Positions 25,961 through 34,163 of a stretch of DNA of 64,000 nt are shown here, piece after piece. Origin of the DNA: Endozoicomonas sp. G2_1 (GTDB lineage: Bacteria; Pseudomonadota; Gammaproteobacteria; Enterobacterales; Alteromonadaceae); contig NZ_JAGHQT010000005.1 in the NCBI RefSeq assembly GCF_017744155.1, forward strand, positions 1 to 64,000. Direction: 5' to 3'. The translations under genes were made by a program, and so were the position numbers. The notes under the pieces are model-generated. The model was not told the DNA's origin and ran no database searches. It saw nothing but the letters and a program-made list of their open reading frames with translations. The stretch's first letter is position 1. The number at the start of each line of letters is the position of its first letter.

Positions 25961-27280
25961 ATGATTCGAATGATCAAAAAAATAACTAAGTCATCATTTA
26001 CGGCAAAACTGCCTATTGCCGTGGTGACAAGTGTTGGCTTACTTGCGGGCTGCTCGGTGGTGGCCAATACCAGTGCTAATTCAGCCGCTAGTCCCGCACT
26101 AAAAAACGATAGCAACAGCGAAATCGGCGTGGTCACTTGGTTGCTCAAAGGCGATCAAGGCCGCGATGGAGTACGTCGCAATATCCCAATGCCCGATGGC
26201 GGTTTTATTTTGTCGGGCTGGACTGAAGGCGGTGCGACCCGTAAAGATGGCAAAGCGTGGATTTTGCGCACGGACAGCCAAGGCAATATCGTTTGGAAGA
26301 ATGTTCACCCCAATATGCTTGGCAACAATCGCGGTTCGCATATTGGTGCTCATACCATTAATGCCGATGGCGATTTGATATACACCCTTGAAGAGTTTCG
26401 TTCTAAAAATGGCAAACCACCGGGGATTACCGGTCGCTCAACCCTGCACAAAGCGGCGCTTGATGGCAAAATTATCAGTAAAAAAATTGTTGGCGGGGCT
26501 GGTACAGACATTATCGACATTATGATACCGCAGCCAGATGGCACCATAGTGATGGGTGGTGAAACGACATCGCCAGATGGTAAATCGTACCAAGGCTGGA
26601 TTTTTAAGGTCGACAGTGATTTTAATGTTATCTGGGATAAAAAAGTCGGTGGTTACGGTTACGAGCGTTTCAACGGTTTGATTCAAACAGCTGATGGTGG
26701 CTTTTTGGCGATCGGCAGAACATCGGGTGGCTTAGGCCGTTACCGCGGTAAGCTTTGGAAATTTGACAGCACAGGCAACATTGTTTGGGAGAAGCGCTAT
26801 CGCGAAGACGAGTATTACGCCAGCTCATTGCGCGAAGCCGTTGAACTGCCCAATGGTGCCGGTTTTATTTTTGCGGGTTGGGTGATTAACGACAGCGAAG
26901 AAAACCCCAGAGATATTTGGTTAGCGCGCATTACCGCGGGCGGCTCTATGATGTGGTCGCAAACCTTGGGTGGCCTTGGCGATGATATTGCGTTTGCCTT
27001 AGTGCAAACTGGCGATGGTACTTTTGTCGCCGCTGGTCAATCAGAGCAAGACAATCAGCATCATTCAGATGCAATTGCGATCGGTTTTGATGTCAACGGC
27101 AATATTTTGTGGCAAAAACACCACGGTCAAGCAGCGGTTAAAGATGTTATTCGCGGTGCTATTCCGTATCAGCAAAATGGTTACATGTTAACCGGCAATG
27201 CCGAAAATACTGAAACTGGCGAGCATGACGCTTTAGTGATCATGGTCGAAGATATCGACAACTTGGTTAAAGATAAATAG
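25961..27280 (+). CDS. Lipoprotein beta-propeller-like protein (second tandem copy)
   Basis: ATG 25961 gives 439 residues with a lipoprotein signal ending VGLLAGC (Cys about 31). The body matches the protein encoded just before it block by block: GGFILSGWTEGGATRKDGKAW, GRSTLHK, GGAGTDIIDIMIPQPDG, VGGYGYERFNGLIQTADGGF and LGGLGDDIAFALVQTGDGTFVAAGQ. Each has a counterpart in the first copy. The pair thus arose by tandem duplication, one soluble and one membrane-anchored. That arrangement suggests a two-part assembly in the periplasm or on the outer membrane. I know of no assigned function. Confidence 0.7.
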   Translation: MIRMIKKITKSSFTAKLPIAVVTSVGLLAGCSVVANTSANSAASPALKNDSNSEIGVVTWLLKGDQGRDGVRRNIPMPDGGFILSGWTEGGATRKDGKAWILRTDSQGNIVWKNVHPNMLGNNRGSHIGAHTINADGDLIYTLEEFRSKNGKPPGITGRSTLHKAALDGKIISKKIVGGAGTDIIDIMIPQPDGTIVMGGETTSPDGKSYQGWIFKVDSDFNVIWDKKVGGYGYERFNGLIQTADGGFLAIGRTSGGLGRYRGKLWKFDSTGNIVWEKRYREDEYYASSLREAVELPNGAGFIFAGWVINDSEENPRDIWLARITAGGSMMWSQTLGGLGDDIAFALVQTGDGTFVAAGQSEQDNQHHSDAIAIGFDVNGNILWQKHHGQAAVKDVIRGAIPYQQNGYMLTGNAENTETGEHDALVIMVEDIDNLVKDK

Positions 27281-27387
27281 AACACCGCGATCGCGTTTAA
27301 TTGACCAACACAGTAGCCAAGCTGACACTTTGTTGGTAAAAATCGTTAGTAAACCAGATAACAGAAATAATTTTAAAGGTTAGATGT

Positions 27388-28818
27388 ATGCGTAATATTG
27401 GCCTAGTGCTTGGCGTTCTAGTTTTTGTCTTAACGCTATTACTGCCGGCACCAGAAGGCATGACTGAAGCTGCTTGGTTAACTGCTGGTGTTGGCCTACT
27501 GATGGCTTTTTGGTGGGCAACAGAAGCGGTACCAGTACCAGTGACATCACTGGTGCCGATTATTTTGTTTCCACTGCTGGGGCAAGCCAGCGTTAAAGAA
27601 ATCACCGCACCTTATGCCCATCCAGTTATTTACCTACTGTTTGGTGGTTTTATTATTGCGACGGCACTCGAACGTTGGAATCTGCATCGCCGTTTGGCAC
27701 TTAACGTGTTAACCAGAGTCGGTAATCATCCAAGTGCTATCGTTGGCGGTTTTATGGCGGCAACGGCATTTTTGTCGATGTGGATTAGCAATACCGCGAC
27801 TACCATTATGATGATTCCCATCGCTCTATCGATTGCCCATGTTATTACCAACAGTGATGAAAAGGGTAACAGCTTTACCATTTGTTTAGTTTTGGGTATT
27901 GCCTATGCCGCGAGTATTGGCGGCTTAGGCACCATTATTGGTACGCCGCCTAATGCGATGCTGGCGGCGTTTATGTCGGAAAATTACGGGGTTGAAATTG
28001 GCTTTGTTCAATGGATGACCTTTGGTGTGCCAGCGGTGTTACTGCTGGTACCTGCCGCTTGGTTTGTGCTGACTAAAATAGCGTTCAATTTCAAATTTGA
28101 AGCAAGCCAAGAAGCTAACGACTTAGTGGTTAATGAACTAAGCGCTATGGGTAGAATCTCTACGCCAGAAAAACGCACTGCACTGGCGTTTTTAGTGATT
28201 GCACTGGCTTGGATTACTCGACCGTTAATTCAAAAACACTTGGGTTTCACCGCGTTAAACGACACCATTATTGCGATTGCCGGTGCCGTGATGATGTTTT
28301 TAATCCCCGCGGGTGATGACAAAGACAAGAGCGCGCGATTACTCAACTGGCAAACGGCTGAGCGAATTCCGTGGGGCGTTTTGATTTTGTTTGGCGGCGG
28401 TTTGAGCTTGGCAAGTATGGTCAGTAAAAGTGGGCTAGCGGCATGGATTGGCGATGGCTTGGCTAGTTTAACAGTCTTTCATTTACTTATTTTGATTACT
28501 AGCATAGTGACCATCGTTATTTTCTTAACGGAACTCACCAGTAATACCGCCACTACCGCTGCGCTACTGCCAATTTTAGGTGGTATTGCGGTTAATGCTG
28601 GCTTTGATCCCATTCTATTAACCGCGCCGATGGCACTAGCGGCCAGTTGTGCCTTTATGCTGCCAGTTGCAACCGCGCCCAACGCCATTGTTTATGCAAC
28701 TGACGAAGTGTCGATTGTCCAAATGGCGAAAGCCGGTGTTTACTTGAATATTGCCGCGATTGTCGTGATTAGTTTGCTGTCGTATGCCTTAGTCGCGCGA
28801 ATTTTTCTTGGAGGCTAG
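27388..28818 (+). CDS. DASS/SLC13 sodium:carboxylate symporter
   Basis: A 476-residue inner-membrane transporter with about 11-12 hydrophobic segments. It carries the two family SNT motifs, WISNTATTIMMIPIALS in the first half and LTSNTATTAALLPI in the second. A conserved GGIIGTPPN-like loop (GLGTIIGTPPNAML) lies near residues 180-190. Relatives import succinate, other C4-dicarboxylates, citrate or sulfate with sodium. It has no sigma54 site of its own and sits 107 bp after the propeller pair. The creatininase-like gene follows 4 bp later, so they are co-expressed. It probably carries the carboxylate product of periplasmic hydrolysis into the cell; the ligand is inferred only from family. Confidence 0.93.
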   Translation: MRNIGLVLGVLVFVLTLLLPAPEGMTEAAWLTAGVGLLMAFWWATEAVPVPVTSLVPIILFPLLGQASVKEITAPYAHPVIYLLFGGFIIATALERWNLHRRLALNVLTRVGNHPSAIVGGFMAATAFLSMWISNTATTIMMIPIALSIAHVITNSDEKGNSFTICLVLGIAYAASIGGLGTIIGTPPNAMLAAFMSENYGVEIGFVQWMTFGVPAVLLLVPAAWFVLTKIAFNFKFEASQEANDLVVNELSAMGRISTPEKRTALAFLVIALAWITRPLIQKHLGFTALNDTIIAIAGAVMMFLIPAGDDKDKSARLLNWQTAERIPWGVLILFGGGLSLASMVSKSGLAAWIGDGLASLTVFHLLILITSIVTIVIFLTELTSNTATTAALLPILGGIAVNAGFDPILLTAPMALAASCAFMLPVATAPNAIVYATDEVSIVQMAKAGVYLNIAAIVVISLLSYALVARIFLGG

Positions 28819-28822
28819 TTAA

Positions 28823-29722
28823 ATGGTACAAAGCATCGGTTTTCAATGGCGTATTTATTTACTTAAAGCGTTACTAATAGTCAGTTTGTTAACGATTGTA
28901 GTAATGACTCAGGTGGCAATCGCCAAAAAGCTCACAGAGGCCGAAATTTGGCAAATTGAACGGCCCATTGATGCCTTTGATACGGTATTTCTTGAGCAGA
29001 TGACTTGGATGGAAGTACGCGATGCGATAAAAACAGGTAAAACCACCGTGATTATTCCGACCGGCGGTGTAGAACAAAAAGGGCCATATAGCGCCATTGG
29101 CCGTCATAACTTTTCGCTGCAAATTACCACTGAAATGATCGCCCGCAAGCTCGGCAATGCCGTGGTTGCGCCGGTGGTTGCCTTTGTTCCGCAGGGCAGT
29201 ATTGAGCCGAAAAGCAAACACATGCTTTATCCCGGCACTATTAGTGTCCGCGAAGAAATCTTCGTCGAATTATTGATTGATATTGCCAATAGCATGAAAG
29301 CCCATGGCTTTAAAAATATTGTTTTGCTCGGCGATAACGGTGGCAATCGCAGTGGCTTGGCGACCGCTGAGCAGCGTTTGGCAAAAGCGTGGCAAGGCAG
29401 CAACAGTAAAATTCATTATATTGAAGAGTTTTACGACAATCCGCGCTGGAAAAAATGGATGAAAGCGCGCGGTATTGTTGAAGTTTCTGAAGGTTATCAC
29501 GATGGCTATCGCTCATCCTCGGTGATGATGCTTTATGATCCAATGACGGCTCGGATGCCACAGCGCCTTGAAAAAGGCTTGTTTCACATCAACGGCATCA
29601 GCTTATTACCCGTCGATAAAACCATTAAATTCGCCAAAGAATTTGTCAATTACCGCACAGATGTCACGGTTGAGGCGATTGAACAAGCCTTAGCTGATGA
29701 TCAGCAAAGTGCGGTTAAGTAA
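28823..29722 (+). CDS. Exported creatininase-like protein (second paralogue)
   Basis: A 299-residue paralogue of the protein encoded at 16622, with a longer hydrophobic N terminus (about 12-33), a signal peptide or anchor. It keeps FLEQMTWMEVRDAIKTGKTT, TGGVEQKGPY, KHMLYPGTIS, GDNGGNRSG and FYDNPRWKKWMKARGI. At the classical metal-ligand positions it has E84, Lys86 in place of His, H95 in place of Asp and Asn172 in place of His. The substituted residues differ between the two paralogues while the new His (GKHN/GRHN) is shared. The two may form a hetero-oligomer or act on related amides. It is translationally close (4 bp) to the DASS transporter. The family call is firm; activity is uncertain. 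Confidence 0.83.
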   Translation: MVQSIGFQWRIYLLKALLIVSLLTIVVMTQVAIAKKLTEAEIWQIERPIDAFDTVFLEQMTWMEVRDAIKTGKTTVIIPTGGVEQKGPYSAIGRHNFSLQITTEMIARKLGNAVVAPVVAFVPQGSIEPKSKHMLYPGTISVREEIFVELLIDIANSMKAHGFKNIVLLGDNGGNRSGLATAEQRLAKAWQGSNSKIHYIEEFYDNPRWKKWMKARGIVEVSEGYHDGYRSSSVMMLYDPMTARMPQRLEKGLFHINGISLLPVDKTIKFAKEFVNYRTDVTVEAIEQALADDQQSAVK

Positions 29723-29755
29723 ATCATTGTTAGATAAAAATTTAAGTCATCATTT

Positions 29756-31249
29756 ATGAAAATATCAGCGTTCTTTTCACCCCTCAGTTTACTCCCAGTA
29801 GTCGTGTTGGCCGCAGGGCAACCTAGCCCTGCGACCGGCCAACACGCTTTTTCTGCGGTTCAACCTGAGTTATTCGACGCTTCTGGCGCGCAATCAGTGG
29901 CATGGGCTGATTACGACAACGACGGCGATCTCGATTTGGCGGTAACCTTTAAAAATCGCCCTAATCGTCTGTATCAAAACCGCGACGGTATTTTTGTTGA
30001 TGTAGCCCAGCAAGTGGGCTGGCATCGAGATATTAGCGATGCCCGAGTTCTCGCGTGGGGTGATTACGACGGCGATGGTCATCTCGATTTGTATCTCGGC
30101 TATGGCAAAGATACTGCGATTCGCAATCGCTTATACCGCAACCTTGGCGATGGCAAAAAGTTTAAAGATGTTGCCCCTGAGTTGGGGCTTGATCTGATTG
30201 GTACTACTCGTCAGTCGTCATGGCTTGATTATGACGGCGATGGCGACTTGGATTTATTTGTTGCGATGCGCGACAGGCGCAATTATTTATTTGCCCAACA
30301 AAATGGCGCGTTCACTAATGTCGCTAAAAAAGTTGGCGTCGCTGACCCGAGAAGAACTGTTGGCGCCACTTGGTTTGATTTCGATAACGACAATGATTTA
30401 GACCTTTTTGTCGCTAATCAAAACGGTGATCGCGATGGTTTCTATCGCAATGACAGCGGTGTCTTTGTCGATATTGCACAGCAGTTAAACATTGATCAAC
30501 CAAGACGAGCGGTTACTGATGGCAGTGTTGGTGCTGCGGTTTGTGACTACGATAAGGACGGTGACTTAGACTTATTTGTTGCTACTTACAGCGCCAATAA
30601 AATGTATATTAACGACGGCAACGGCAAGTTTACCGACAGCGCCAGTGAAATGAAGGTCGCCGGTAATTATCACGGCGTTGCCGCCGAATGTGGTGATTTT
30701 AACAACGATGGTTGGGACGATATTTATATCACCGGTTATTGGTCGGGTATTTTAGGCTATCGCGACTATTTATATCAAAACGGTTTGGCTGACCAAGGTC
30801 ATTTTACTGAAGTGCTGCCTGCCAATATCGCTAAACGCGATGGCGATCACGGTGTGCGCTTTGCCGATTACGACAACGATGGTGACTTAGACTTAGCACT
30901 GGCGAGCAATCACCAACAAGGACATCACCAGCTATTTCGCAACGACGGCAAAACCGCTAACAATATTCGGATATTAAAAGTTTCGGTGCTGGCGAAGGGC
31001 AGTGCTAATCAGTTAATTGGCGCTGTTGTTCAAGTTTATCAAGCGGGCACTGACAAATTGCTTGGCACTAAAATGGTCGATACTGGTGGTGGTTACAATT
31101 CACAAAATGTCCAGCCATTGCACTTTGCGATAGATTATCGCGGCAAGGTCGATATTCGGGTAACCACCATGAATAAAGCGCTGCCAGCATTAATGACAAA
31201 TACTGATTTGAGTGCAGAAAAAATACATCGAATTACGCTAGTACTGTAA
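29756..31249 (+). CDS. Exported VCBS/FG-GAP repeat protein
   Basis: A 497-residue protein with a signal peptide (about 1-20). Seven repeats carry calcium-binding DxDxDGxxD cores: YDNDGDLDLAV, YDGDGHLDLYL, YDGDGDLDLFV, FDNDNDLDLFV, YDKDGDLDLFV, FNNDGWDDIYI and YDNDGDLDLAL. Seven such repeats fit a seven-bladed propeller, as in integrin-alpha-like FG-GAP domains. The C-terminal 100 residues (NIRILKVSVLAKGSANQLIGAVVQVY) resemble the ASPIC/UnbV domain that often closes such proteins. It lies 33 bp after the creatininase-like gene. It is the third propeller protein in this region. A periplasmic or surface binding role is likely; no enzyme motif is seen. Confidence 0.85.
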   Translation: MKISAFFSPLSLLPVVVLAAGQPSPATGQHAFSAVQPELFDASGAQSVAWADYDNDGDLDLAVTFKNRPNRLYQNRDGIFVDVAQQVGWHRDISDARVLAWGDYDGDGHLDLYLGYGKDTAIRNRLYRNLGDGKKFKDVAPELGLDLIGTTRQSSWLDYDGDGDLDLFVAMRDRRNYLFAQQNGAFTNVAKKVGVADPRRTVGATWFDFDNDNDLDLFVANQNGDRDGFYRNDSGVFVDIAQQLNIDQPRRAVTDGSVGAAVCDYDKDGDLDLFVATYSANKMYINDGNGKFTDSASEMKVAGNYHGVAAECGDFNNDGWDDIYITGYWSGILGYRDYLYQNGLADQGHFTEVLPANIAKRDGDHGVRFADYDNDGDLDLALASNHQQGHHQLFRNDGKTANNIRILKVSVLAKGSANQLIGAVVQVYQAGTDKLLGTKMVDTGGGYNSQNVQPLHFAIDYRGKVDIRVTTMNKALPALMTNTDLSAEKIHRITLVL

Positions 31250-31397
31250 CCTAGCACTTTAACTATCTCACTAGCGAATAATGTTAGGTTATCCTCTCAT
31301 AGTGAAAAAATATGTCTTTATTAAACAATTGCACTGTGACTATTGGCGATTAGCGAGTAATCTTTAGTAATAGCCGCAAAAAATTAGTGGGAATAAT

Positions 31398-33032
31398 ATG
31401 CTGAAAAATAAACTAATAAAACGCACTAGTATCGCATTTTCGATGTTCGCTGGACTCGTTATCACAGGTTGTAGCCCTGATGCTTCAAATCAACCAGCAG
31501 CGCCAGTTGATAGCGCGCCTGTTGCTACCGAGCAGTACGACGTATTAATTGTTAATGGCCAAGTTTACACCGGTGAAAATAAGGCAGCCCAATCGTTAGC
31601 CGTTGCTATTCGCGATGATCGCATTGTCTACGTTGGAGCAGATACACCAGCGTTATCGTCGGCAAAAACGGTTGTTGATGCTAGTGGTAAAATGGTCACG
31701 CCGGGCTTTATTGACCCACATACCCACAGTTTGAGCGATTTAAAATCAGACGATAAAAACAGCAATATCAATTACCTCACTCAAGGCGTTACTACCGTCT
31801 TTAACGGCAATGATGGCGGCGGTACACCGTATGTTAACGACTTAATTTCTGAGCTAGAGGGCAAGGGAATCGGTACTAACAACGGTAACTTTGTTGGTCA
31901 TGGCACGGTGCGCAAGATCGTCATGGGGCGCGAAGACCGCCAGCCAAGCGCTGAAGAGCTCGCCAAAATGAAAGGCTTAATTGGCGATGCCATGAAGCAA
32001 GGGGCTTTTGGTTTATCAACCGGTTTGTTCTACGTGCCGGGCACTTATGCCAACACGGAAGAAGTGATTGAGTTGTCTAAAGTCGCAGCTGAATACGGCG
32101 GTGTCTACGAAAGTCATGTTCGTGACGAAAGCACCTATAGTATTGGCGTGAAAGGTGCGATTGCCGAGCTAATTGAAATTGGCGAAAAGGCAAAAATTCC
32201 TGTACATATTGCTCATATCAAGGCACTAGGCGTTGATGTTTGGGGGCAAAGTAAAGACATTATCGCCATGGTCGAGGCGGCTCAACAACGCGGTCAAGTC
32301 GTGACGGCAGACCAGTACCCATGGCGCGCGTCTGGGACTCGTTTGCAAAACACGACAGTGCCAAGATGGGCATTAGAAGGACAAGAAGCCGACGTGCAAG
32401 CGCGTTTGAATGACGAAAAATTATTGCCAGGGCTAAAAAAAGACATCAAAGAAAACATTCGTCGCCGCGGTGGTCCAGACTCATTGTTAATTGTTAATAC
32501 ACCGCATCAGGGCCTAAAGGGCAAAACCATTGCTGATTTGAGCCGAGAATGGGAAATCACACCAACGGACGCTGTACTTAGAGTCTTGCGCAAAGGGGTT
32601 GTCGTTAACCCGACTCGCGTTGCTTCGTTCAATATGAGCCCGGAAGATATTAACGCCTTTATGACTCAGCCTTGGGTGATGACTTCATCAGATGGTACCA
32701 ATGGTCACCCGCGCAAGTATGCGAGTTTTCCAGAAAAATATGCTAACTATGTCATCAAGCAAAAATTGATGCCGGTAGAAACTTTTGTCCATAAAAGTTC
32801 AGGGCAGGTAGCTGATACCTTTGGTATTAAAGAGCGTGGTTATTTGAAAGAAGGCTACTTTGCCGACATTTCGGTAATTGATCCAAACGCTTATGCGCCG
32901 AAAGCTGATTTTAGTCAATGGAATGTGCTTACTGAAGGGGTTGAGTATCAGTGGGTTAATGGCCAAATGACTATCGACCAGGGACAATACACAGGTAAGC
33001 TTCCGGGTAAGGGCTTGCGCTTTAGCAAATAA
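31398..33032 (+). CDS. Lipoprotein N-acyl-D-amino-acid deacylase (D-aminoacylase family)
   Basis: A 544-residue amidohydrolase with a lipoprotein signal (VITGC, Cys about 25). Urease-type beta-barrel motifs are present: the VTPGFIDPHTHSLSD metal pair, YESHVRDES, VHIAHIKALG and MTSSDGTNGHPR with the late Asp. In described D-aminoacylases a Cys after VTTVVVGN bridges the metals; here the matching stretch is VTTVFNGNDGGG, with Asp at that place. It should split an N-acyl or N-carbamoyl group from a D- or unusual amino acid at the membrane. A terminator follows. It closes the co-oriented cluster that began at 14112, though 148 bp and no sigma54 site separate it from the previous gene. Confidence 0.88.
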   Translation: MLKNKLIKRTSIAFSMFAGLVITGCSPDASNQPAAPVDSAPVATEQYDVLIVNGQVYTGENKAAQSLAVAIRDDRIVYVGADTPALSSAKTVVDASGKMVTPGFIDPHTHSLSDLKSDDKNSNINYLTQGVTTVFNGNDGGGTPYVNDLISELEGKGIGTNNGNFVGHGTVRKIVMGREDRQPSAEELAKMKGLIGDAMKQGAFGLSTGLFYVPGTYANTEEVIELSKVAAEYGGVYESHVRDESTYSIGVKGAIAELIEIGEKAKIPVHIAHIKALGVDVWGQSKDIIAMVEAAQQRGQVVTADQYPWRASGTRLQNTTVPRWALEGQEADVQARLNDEKLLPGLKKDIKENIRRRGGPDSLLIVNTPHQGLKGKTIADLSREWEITPTDAVLRVLRKGVVVNPTRVASFNMSPEDINAFMTQPWVMTSSDGTNGHPRKYASFPEKYANYVIKQKLMPVETFVHKSSGQVADTFGIKERGYLKEGYFADISVIDPNAYAPKADFSQWNVLTEGVEYQWVNGQMTIDQGQYTGKLPGKGLRFSK

Positions 33033-33062
33033 CCCCAAAGACTTCGACAACGAGCATTTATT

Positions 33063-33097
33063 AAAAAGGCTGACACAATGACTTGTGTCAGCCTTTT
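33063..33097 (+). terminator. Intrinsic terminator after the deacylase gene
   Basis: AAAAGGCTGACAC pairs with GTGTCAGCCTTTT across a short loop within 33064-33097. It marks the end of the catabolic cluster. Confidence 0.88.
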
Positions 33098-33172
33098 ATG
33101 TTCAAGGAAGAACGGTCAGTTTTTTTGTTCCCGACAAAACCTAAGTACTTACATCCATATAAGCAATAGCGC
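33098..33172. repeat. Dispersed repeat, short copy
   Basis: This copy matches 11853-12027 on both sides of the 101-base segment that is absent here: TGTTCAAGGAAGAACGGT joins directly to CAGTTTTTTTGTTCC at 33116/33117. Like the long copy, it begins immediately after a terminator stem. Confidence 0.58.
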
Positions 33173-33190
33173 GATATTAAACCGTTATCC

Positions 33191-33889
33191 TTATTCTGGG
33201 CGCCAACTTAATGCACTAGCAATGGCAGCAACGGCAACTAAATCTCGCTCTGCTGGTGATAGCTCAGGTAACATTTGTAACGTTAACATGCCGTTGGTTT
33301 GTACCGCGGCAACTTCTCGATTGTCTTTGGTTAAACTGTAACCAAGTGCGCGTTCTAACGGAATAAAAGTGCTGTCTGTTTCGTGAATTGACGTTACTCT
33401 GAGCTGCTTCTTGGCAATTGATACTTCGCCGATTTCTTTGCGCTCTATCCCTATAGCGATTGGCCCCGATGAAGCTTGACTCATTTCATAACTGCCCACT
33501 TGCTTATTGTTTTGCAATATTTGGCATTTGTACGGCTTGCTGTTGTCAAAGCTAAAGCTAGCAATGTTAAGTCGCTGGGTTTTACCGCTACAAATGAGGT
33601 GCCATGTTTCTTTGCCGTCAACACGAGTAATCTCAGCAGCCATTTCGCCATTATTGGTTTCTAAGGCATTGAACCAGGCGCTGCCAGAGGCATTCCTGCT
33701 GTACTTACCTGTGTAGATACCGGCAATGTCGAACGTTCCTTCTTGACCAAGTCCCCAAAAATCTCCATCGGTTTTTATTACCATTTCAGGTTGCGCTTGA
33801 ATCGCAGCACTTTTTTTCATAATCGCGGTGGTACCGCAGGCGGTCAGTAAAACACTACCTAGGGCAACCACGAGAGCTTTTTTGATCAT
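33191..33889 (-). CDS. Lipoprotein of unknown function
   Basis: A 232-residue lipoprotein precursor: signal with lipobox LLTAC (Cys 18) after MIKKALVVALGS. The mature part is beta-rich, with short strands such as GTFDIAGIYTGKYSRN, SAWFNALE, GKETWHLICSG and QVGSYEMSQ, two cysteines (about 115 and 132) that could pair, and a hydrophobic C-terminal helix (DLVAVAAIASAL). I do not recognise a family. It is convergent with the deacylase gene, whose terminator and the dispersed repeat lie between them. The start is firm because ATG 33889 sits at a proper signal peptide. Confidence 0.8.
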   Translation of the reverse strand: MIKKALVVALGSVLLTACGTTAIMKKSAAIQAQPEMVIKTDGDFWGLGQEGTFDIAGIYTGKYSRNASGSAWFNALETNNGEMAAEITRVDGKETWHLICSGKTQRLNIASFSFDNSKPYKCQILQNNKQVGSYEMSQASSGPIAIGIERKEIGEVSIAKKQLRVTSIHETDSTFIPLERALGYSLTKDNREVAAVQTNGMLTLQMLPELSPAERDLVAVAAIASALSWRPE

Positions 33890-34163
33890 GGTGATATCTC
33901 TTGGTTTAAAAAATCGCCGATATTATAGTTTCTTTCGCCAAATAGAAAATTGGTTTAGCACAAATAATTGTTTATTTTTGTTGCAAAATAACCCCTCCGT
34001 TAATCGTGACAAACTTGCACCTTGAGACAGCTTGGGTATAGTGTCGCTAATTAACTGATACTCGCTTTTCTCCAACTGAAAGTTAAACACTAAGGTTGAA
34101 GATAAAAAGCGAACAAGTGCCTACAAGCATGGTTAGGTCGAATTATTGAGGACTCATAAAAGA

